Source: Rebecca billardiae RCC1528
Taxonomy: Eukaryota; Haptophyta
Assembly (NCBI GenBank): GCA_965240325.2
Contig: OZ251226.1
Coordinates: 2,480,001-2,544,000, forward strand
Direction: 5' to 3'
DNA: 64,000 nucleotides
In this document: positions 1 through 9,000 of the stretch, piece after piece
Numbering within the stretch: position 1 is the stretch's first letter
How the letters are laid out: the number at the start of each line of letters is the position of its first letter
Made by a program: the position numbers and the translations under genes
Notes under the pieces: generated by a model
The model's database searches: none
What the model was told of the DNA's origin: nothing
The model's input: the letters and a program-made list of their open reading frames with translations, nothing else

Positions 1-3000
1 CGGTGAAGCCGAGCTCGCGGCCGAGCTTCTCGATGTCCGCGCCGGGGTCGACGCCGGGGAAGAGGATGAAGAGCAGCGGCATCGACGACGTCGAGTCGCC
101 GAAGCAGTCGAGCAGCTGCGTCGCCTCCTCCGCCACGAAGCGCTGCCCGAGCCGCTGCCCGACCGCGCGCTTGAGCGCGGACACGATCCGGTCGGGCCGG
201 AGCGCGCGCAGCAGCACGAGGCGCTGCAGCATGCTCAGCTTGGCCCAGTCGGGCGGCAGCGGCTCCTGCTCCGGCGCCGCCGCCTCCACCCACTCGCTCC
301 ACGCCGTGTCCGACAGCTCGAGGTCGTCGGGCAGCGTGCGGAACGGCTCGAGCTCGCGCAGCGCGCACGCGGCCGCCCACTGCTGCTCGCTTAAGTACTC
401 CGAGCACTTGTCCGTCATCACGGGGAGGTGCGCGGGGGGGCGGACGCCCTCGACGAGCGCGGCGTACTCCGGCTCGACGAGCTCGGCCGACGCGCGCATC
501 ACCTTGAACAGCAGCTGCGCCGCGACGATCAGCTTGTGCGACTCGAAGAGGCCGCGGCGCGCGTGCGCAAACACGCCGTATGTGATCTCCTCCGTCAGGC
601 TGCGCACGCGCTCGACCAGCTGCTCGGGGTTCATCGAGACGGCGATGGTCTTGCGCGCGTCGATGCGGTCCCAGAGCGGGTTGGAGCGCTTCTGCTTCTC
701 CTTCAGGTTGGGCAGGATCTGCTTGAGCAGCGACGACTCGGACGCCTTGAACTTGCGCTTCTGCCCGGTGAGCGCCTTCTCGAACACAACGAGGAACGCG
801 TTGAGCGAGTGCTGGAAGAAGGAGTGCAGCATCGGCAGCTCGGCGAGCAGGAAGAAGACGAGCGAGCCGCGCGCGGCGACGGCGCGGTACGCCTCGCGCG
901 CCTCGTTGATCGACAGCTCCGTCTGCTGCGAGACCGCCACCTTCTCCGCGATCGACGTCGCCACCTTCTTGGACGCCTCCAAGTTCTCGATCAGCGTGAG
1001 GTTCTCGAGGACGTCGCCCTCGGCCGAGGCGAGCTGCGCGAGGATCGAGTCCTCGAGGTCCTTCACCTTGGACTTGTACCCGTTCTGCTCGCGGATGAGC
1101 ACGAGCTTCTGCTCCTCCAGGTCCGGCCGCTCCTTCGACACGGTGAGCGCGAGCAGCTGGTCCTCCAGCCCGTCCTCCGTCACCATGAAGTTGACGAGCG
1201 TCGTCTCGGCCTGCAGCTCTGGCGGGTAGTGCGGGTTGGTCAGCTTCGTCTGCAGGTACAGCCGGAAGTCGGCGTGGAACTCGACCTCCTTCTCGCCGAG
1301 CTTGATGTACTGCGTGCGCCCGCGCCGGATCGTCTGCCGCCCGACGAGCGGCGCGAGCACCGCGTCCACCGCCGTGCCGGGCAGGTTCTCGATCACGAGC
1401 GGCTTGCCCGCCGCCACCGCCTCCTCGAGCGCCGCGAGCGTGCTCGCGCCGTCGAGCCGCACAACCTTCACGCGCCGCTCCTCCTCGCGCTTCTTGATCC
1501 ACGTGATGCCCTGCAGCTGCGGGTCGATCATGAGCGGCCAGCGCGCCGAGTTGCACACGATCGCGCCGTTCTCTGCGGAGACGCGGTCCGTGGGCAGGTT
1601 CTCGTTGCCCCACTGCGCGATCTCCGCGTCGGTGGTGAGGATGGCGAGCGGGTCGGCCGCGTCCGACATCGGAATGGCGCGCGCCGGGTCGCGCAGAAAG
1701 GGGACGAAGGTCTCGTCGATCAGCGCGTGGCGGTACCGCTTGTTGAAGCAGCCGGCGTACGAGACGAACGCCGCGGCGAGGAGCACGTCGCCCACCAGCC
1801 GCTGCTGCTGCTCCCTCAGCGCGACGATCGCCGCGCGCCACCGCTCGCCCTCCTGCCCGAGCGAAGCCATCAGCCGCGACGCGAGCGCGAGCTTGCGAGA
1901 GCACATCTCGCCCTCGGCGATCACGGCGTCCTTCTCGACGAGCGCGGCCTCGTACAGCGCGGTGAGGTCGCGCATCATCCCGTCCGCCTCGGCCGCCTTC
2001 TGCGCCGCCGCCTCCTTCGCCGCGATCGCGTCCGCGAGGTCGAGCTCCGCCTGGTTGGCCGCCTCGCGCATCGGCTCGACGTTCTCGTTGGTGTCCCAGT
2101 AGAGCGTGATGTTGATCACCCACTCGCACAGCCCCGCGGCGGCGGAGGACTTCTGGCGCATCGTGTCGACGTTGAACCACTCCTTCTCGAGCAGCGGCCG
2201 GATGTTCTTGAAGTTCTGCTTGGGCACCTGCCCCGCGTCGATCTTCTCGCGGAACCCCGCCAGGTCGGCCATGAAGACGTTGAGGTCCTTCATCATCACC
2301 GCGGACGCCTTCCACGACGTGTCGGGCTTCTTCGAGCCGTCGGGCGCGAGCATGTGGATCACCGCGGCGGTGACGTCCTCGACGCCGGCGGGCGGCTTGG
2401 GGAGCGAGCGCAGCTCGCCCAGCTCCTTCTTGTTCAGCGTGTCCAGCGCCGCCGCCGCCTTGAGCAGCGCGGGCTGCGCCGCCTGCAGGTCGGCGTCGAT
2501 GGTGAGCTTCATCTCGGAGACGGCCGCCTGCCGCTCCTCCGCCTCCTTGGCAACCTCGGCGGCGGCGCGCGAGTTCTCGGCGGCCTTGTCCTTCTGCACG
2601 GCCATCTGCGGGACGAACGCGTCGACCTGCGCCTTCTTCTCCTCCACCTCGCGCTGCTTGCTCAGCAGCTCCTGCTCCAGCCCGCTCACCGACTCGGAGG
2701 TGGCCTGCAGCTTCATCACACCGGACGTGTACCGCTGCATCGCCGCGTCCATCTCAGAGCGCCTCCGCTTGAGCATCTGCGAGAAGAGGTGGATGAGCTC
2801 GAGGAAGGACTTGGGCGTGGTCCAGTTGTACCGGCGCTCCTGCTCGAGGTACCGCCGCGAGAGCTCGTTCACCGCGACGAACGAGAAGGGCATGAACGAG
2901 CACACCGACGCGCGCATCTCGTCGGAGCCGAGCTCGAGGTCGTCGAGGAAGCGCTTTGAGACCGAGAGCAGCGCCTCCTCGGGCCACGGCTGGAACCAGT

Positions 3001-6000
3001 CGATCACGACGCAGTTGACGAGCGCGGGGAAGCGGCGCGTGCGCACCTTGATCGGCTCGCCCACCGGCGAGAAGGAGAGCGCGACGTGCAGGTTGGAGCG
3101 CACCTGCGCGAGGAAGTGCGCCCAGCAGTCCGCCGCGCCGTCCGGCTTGCCCGCGCGCTTGACGGCGGGCCGCACGAGCCCGACGATCTCGTCGACGTCC
3201 TCAGGCGGGAAGAGGCCGGTGATCTCGCCGGAGGAGAGCAGGTCGTTGATGTACACGAGGAAGCGCTCGTCGGCGATCTGCTGGTCCGTGAAGAGGAACA
3301 CCATCCCCTCGCCCTTGATCCCGCACCGGCGGTACATCTGCTGCAGGTCTCGGCGCAGCTCGTGCAAGCCGTAGCTCGCGCTGATCACGAGCTGCACCAC
3401 GGACAGCCCCGAGACGAACGCGGCGAGGCGCGTGAGCGACTGCTTGCCCGAGCCGCCCACGCCGACGAGCAGGGCGTGCCCGCCGGGCGACTCGACGATG
3501 CGCGAGATGCGGCAGACGTGGCGCATCGCGTCCTCGAAGAGCACGAGGTTCATGACCGGGTGCGTCTCGTTGTACTCGGCGAGCGAGCCCTCGAGCAGCT
3601 GCGAGAGAGCGCCGAACGAGCTCACCTTGGCGTACTTGGACTCGCCCGAGCCCTTGGCGAAGTGCGAGAAGATGAAGGGCTCGGCGAACGCGAGCGTGGG
3701 CGAGAACTCCTTGAAGTGCTTCCGCTGCTGCTCCAGCGCGATGTCCTTGTACCGCTTCAGGTCCTGCGCGGACACGAGCCGGTCGCCGTACACGCGCTCG
3801 CTCTCGTGCAGCCACAGCTGCGTCATCGCGAGCGGCTCGGAGAGCTCCTCGCCGCGCGCCATCAGCATGCCCTGGAAGACGCCGGCGACGTGCCGGATGT
3901 TGAACTCGTAGTGGAACTTGGACGCCGTCTTGCGGAACGTCGAGGCCACGCGCTTGTGCAGCTGCAGCGCCGCGTGCACGATCTTCTTGCCCACCTCCGC
4001 CATGTGAGGCACGGACGAGGACACGTGCGCGAGCAGGAACGTGGAGAAGATGGTGGTGAGCGACTCGGCGGAGGGGAAGCCGACGGCGAACGTGGCGAAG
4101 AGGCGCTGCAGCCGCGGGTTCACCGTGAACGAGCCCGCCGTCGGGTTCATCGCCGCGAGGTACTGCGTGTTGTTGAGCTGCTTGGGCTGCAGCTTGCCCG
4201 CCACGTCGTACACGTGGCCGTACGCGAGGTGCTGCCGCATGAGCGCGATGTTGGACGCGGTGCCGTACTGGTCGAGCGCGGCGAGGTTGAGGTCGTCGAC
4301 GAAGTAGATCAGCCGGCGGCTCCCCGGCGGCCCGTAGTTCCGCCCAACCTTCTTCTCGAGCGGCGCCTCCAGGTTGCGCTGGAAGAGCGCCGCGTTGGTG
4401 AAGTAGTTCACGTTGATCGTCTTGGTCGTGAAGTCTGCGCCGAGCTCGCGCAGCAGGCCGTTGATGATGGCGGTCTTGCCGCAGCCCGCCGTGCCGACGA
4501 GCATCGCGGGGTGGCGCCGGTGCACCAGGCTCGAGAGCCAGTAGCTCACCGACACCGTCTCCACCGTCGGCACCGTCACCGTCGAGACGCTCTGCTCGGA
4601 CGGGTCGAAGCCGATCGTCGGCACGACCTCCGCCCACGCCTTGAACTCGGCCTTCTCGCGGTCGACGAAGAAGTCGAAGACCTCGCCGCGGTGCGGGTAC
4701 GCGACGGCCTTGAACTCGTCCTTCCACCACTTCGAGAACACGCGGCGGTAGTCCAGCCCGCCCGACGTCGAGAGCGTGCCGCCGAACGCCCACACCGCCG
4801 CGAAGACGAAGTAGAGCTCGATGCGCGCCTCGTCCTCCTTGCCGCCCGGCGGCACGTTCTCCTTGGTGAGCAGGCCCTCGAGCATGTGGCACAGCGACTG
4901 CACGAGCGCGAAGTCGAGGACGGGGATGAGCGGCTTGAAGCTGCGCCGCAGCTCGGCGAGCGTCGGCTTGCAGTACGTCTCGAACAGCCCGAGCAGCTGC
5001 TGCGCGCGCTTGGCCGCCTGCTGCGCGGGCACGGCGCGCTCCTTCACCTCCTCCGCGCGCCAGCGCTCGACCCACGACGCGACGTAGTTGGCCCACTGCT
5101 CGCGCTCGGCGATGTGCAGGATGCCCGCGCGCGTGACGGTGGCGGGCGTCGCGAAGTTGAGGTCGCGCACCTCGAAGATCAGCCGCATGTGCGGCATGAG
5201 CCGGATGCGCTCGTTGCTCGCGAGCGTGAGCAGCCGGTTGTCGTCCATCACCGAGTTCATGTTCTCGATCCAGTTCGGGTCGAGGTCGCCGTCGAGGATG
5301 ATCCACTTGGGGTTGGTGTCGGGCGCGTTGGCCATCCCGCGCATCGTCGACGAGAGCAGCCCGTCCTTCCACTCGCGCGTCGCCATGTTGACGTAGCCGT
5401 ACAGCTCGTTGGGCGTGACCGCCTTTGGGCTGATGTCGACGAGCGTCGTCTCGCCGCGCGACGGCTGCCGGCCCCACACGGCCGCGAGCGTGCGCCACGC
5501 CTCGGTCTTGTTGCAGCCGGAGGAGCCCATGCAGAAGACGCAGTGGCGGATGTCGAGCAGGTCCTGCAGGTCGACCACGTTCTGCACGAACAGCTCGGTC
5601 GGCTGCAGCCCCGCGCCCGTGCCCACCTCCTTGACCAGCGCCTCGAACGCGTCGTCGCGCACGCGCGGCATCTCCTCGTACAGCTCGCGGAAGAGGTCGC
5701 GCAGCAGGCCGTGGAAGACGACGACGTCGTCGTCGACGATCTTGGGCAGGTTGAAGTCGCGCAGCGCGCGCATCAGTAGGCCCATCTCCGCGGCGGCGGG
5801 CTCCTTCCGCTTGAACGAGCCCGCGACGACGAGCACCGACTTGATCGCGCGCAGCCCCCAGTCGTAGTGCCGCTGCTGCGAGAGCAGTGCGCTCAGCAGG
5901 CGGAAGAGGACGAAGAACTTGTTGGCGAGCGCGGAGGCGTCGGTGTACCCCTCCGCCATCAGCATGTTCTCGATGATCATCTGCAGGTCGGGCACCATCA

Positions 6001-9000
6001 CCGTCACCGGGCGGAAGAGCACCTTGAGCGACTCGGGCAGCTCGGTGCGGCCGAGGTAGCCCGGGTTCATCGTCACAAACGCCATGCAGCCGTACGGCGA
6101 CAGCGAGTAGCCGACGCCCTCCATGAGGAAGGTGTCGGCGCGCGCGCGCTGCGCGTCGAGCACCGACTTGTACTGGATCGAGCACACCGAGAGCACCTCG
6201 GCGAGCAGCCGGTTGAACTCGTCGAAGCAGCCCCACGCGCCCGCGGACGCGATCCCCTTGAAGATGTCGCCCATCGTGCGGTAGTCCATCTCCGGCCCGC
6301 AGTTGAACACGTAGATGGCCTTGCCGAGCTGCGCGGCGAGGTCCTTGGTCGTCTCGGTCTTGCCCGTGCCCGCCGGCCCGGCGGGCGCGCAGCCGAGCCC
6401 GAGGTGCGCCGCCTGCGTCGCGGTGATGTAGATCCGGTCGGTGAGCGGCGTGACGACGAGCCGCGCGCCGTTGCCCAAGTACTCAAACGCGTACCGGAAC
6501 TCGGCGTTGGCGACAAAGACCCACACGTCCTCGGCGTCGTCGCCGCCGTGCGCGATGCGCCGCGTCTTGAGCTGCGAGACCCACGCGAAGTCCGACGTCG
6601 AGCGCACGCCGTCCGCGAGCAGCTTCGCGTTCACGTCGCGCGAGTGCGTCTCGAGCGTGATCATGTTCATAATCTTGCGCCGGTCGTTGGCGCTCAGCTC
6701 GCCCGCGACGAGCGAGATCAGCTCTGAGAGCTCGGCGTGCTGGGTCTTGCAGTAGTTGGCGAGCGCGTCGTGCTCGGCGCGGTGGACGCGCTCGAGCGCG
6801 TCCTCCGTGCGCGACGTCCACGCGAGCTGCGTCGTGAGCAGCGCGAGCTGCGACACGTGGTCGAAGAGCCACTCCTTGCGCGGCCGCTTGGCGAGGTCGT
6901 CGTGCGCGCGCACGAGCTGCGCGCGCAGCTCGGCGCGCGCCGCCTGCAGCAGCTGGATGAGGTAGAGCTCGGCGCGGCCCTGCAGCGCGGTGGGCTCGGA
7001 GAGCTCGAACGCGAGGCGCTCGCCCTCCGACGAGACCAGCGCCTTGAGCACGTGCCCCTCGCCCAGCTCGACCGCGCGCACGGCCGCCATGATGGCGGGG
7101 ATGTGCGCCACGACCACGGCAGGCTTGTTTGCGTTCGAGAGGATCTCGAGGAGCGTGAGGGTGGAGACGAAGTAGAAGCGCGGGAAGAGGCGGCGCTTCG
7201 CCTCGAGGTAGTCCGCGAGCGACTTCTCGCACGTCTCGAGCCCGGCGGACACCTCCTGCAGCGCGGGCAGCAGCCCCTCGCGCGCGCACGCCTCGACGGC
7301 ACTCGGCTGCTCGCCAATCGACGCGAGCTCCGAGCGGAACGCCTCGTCGAGCGAGGCGAAGCGCTCGGCGTCCTCGGGCAGCTCGGCCTTGACCTCGTCG
7401 CTGCCGATGAAGAGGGTGTGCAGGTACGACCACTTGCGCTGCATCTCGAGCACCACCGCGAGCACGTCCGCGACGGCCGAGAGCCGCGCGTGCCACTCGG
7501 CCACGCGCGCCTCGAAGGCGCCTAGGTACTTGGAGGTGCGCATCGTCTGCACGAGCTGCGTGTTCTCCTCGAGGGTGACGAAGTCGTCGTCGGAGAGGCG
7601 GACGAAGAAGACGCCCGAGCCCTCGGCATGCTCCTCGCGCTCGAGCGCCACCCCCTTCCACACCGCGTCCAGCTTGTTCAGGTCGGTCTCCATCCGGTCC
7701 TCCTTGAGCGCGCGGTCGACCACCTCGCCCACGTCGTCGATGAACTCGTGCAGCCGCAGCGACAGCAGGTCGGAGAGCTTGAAGTCGGGGGTGATCGAGA
7801 GCTGCACGCCGGTGATCTCGGCGAGCTGCGCCCAGTGCCGCTCGCGCATCGACGGCGAGCGCAGGTCGCCCACCGAGGGCAGCGCGACGAGCAGCTGGCG
7901 CAGCGCGCTCTCCACGCCGCCGTACGCTTCGAAGGCGCGCACGCGCACGTCCGACGCGCGCAGCGCCTTCAGCAGCAGCTTGGCCTCGGCCTCGATGGCG
8001 CCGACGTCGATGGCGTCCCACGCGGTGGCGCGCCACTGCGCGATCGTCGAGTGCACCACCTGCGTCAGGTCCCACAGGTGCTTGATCGCCACGAGGTCGA
8101 GGTGGCACGCGCGCACGGTGCCGTCCGTCTCCGCCATCGCCTCGGACACATCGAACAGCTCCGTGCGCTCCGCCATCGCCGAGCGCCGCGCCTCGAGCTC
8201 GCCGAGCGCGGCGCGCAGCCGGTCGATGTGCGTGTACGCGTCCTTCGGCTCGAGCTCCGAGCCGAACACCGGCTCGGCCAGGAAGTCGCGGCGGAACGCG
8301 TCCGCCGCCTCGACGAGCTCGGTCACGTCCGCGAGCACGACGGCGCTCTCGCCGTCCACAGACGTCTTGATCGCCTTGCGCACCGCCGGCGCGTTGCGCT
8401 TGAGCTCGCGCCACTCGGCGTCGATCCGGCCGAGCGTGGCGGCGTGCTCCTCCTCGCCGAGGCCGAGGAAGCCGATCACGTCGCGCAGCTGGTCGATCAG
8501 CGCGTCCGTCCGCTCCGTGTCCGCGCGCAGCTCGTACAGGCAGCGCATCACGCCCAGCAGCGCACCCTTGTCGTCCGGCTCAACCGACGCGCCCAGCCCG
8601 GCGGTGAGCGCGCGCACGCGCGCCGCGAGCTCGCTGAGCTGCGCGTCGAGCGCGGCGGCGAGGTCGTCGGCGTAGTGCTCCTTCGCGCCCTCGCGCATCA
8701 GCGGCGGCACCTCGAGCGTGTGCACCAGCTCGAACGTCGAGGTCATCACGTTGGCGCGCACGGACGCGACGGTCGTGCCCGCAAACACGGCCGCGCGCCC
8801 GACCGCCTGCATCTGATTGAGCTCGGCGGAGTAGACGAGGCGCCACGCCCACGCGTCGTCGTCCACCGAGTACGAGAGCTCGTGCACGTCGTCGTACAGG
8901 TACCCCTCCGAGCTCTCGCCGCCGTACACCCACAGCCGCGGCTCCGCGCCGCCCACGCCGCCCACGTGCACGGCAAAGTGGCGGCGCGTGGAAGGCGACT

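Noticed and set aside
3201-6236. A 1,011-residue minus-strand frame inside the dynein gene
   Set aside because: Wrong frame: the P-loops and all conserved dynein blocks lie in the frame set by the ATG at 11638.
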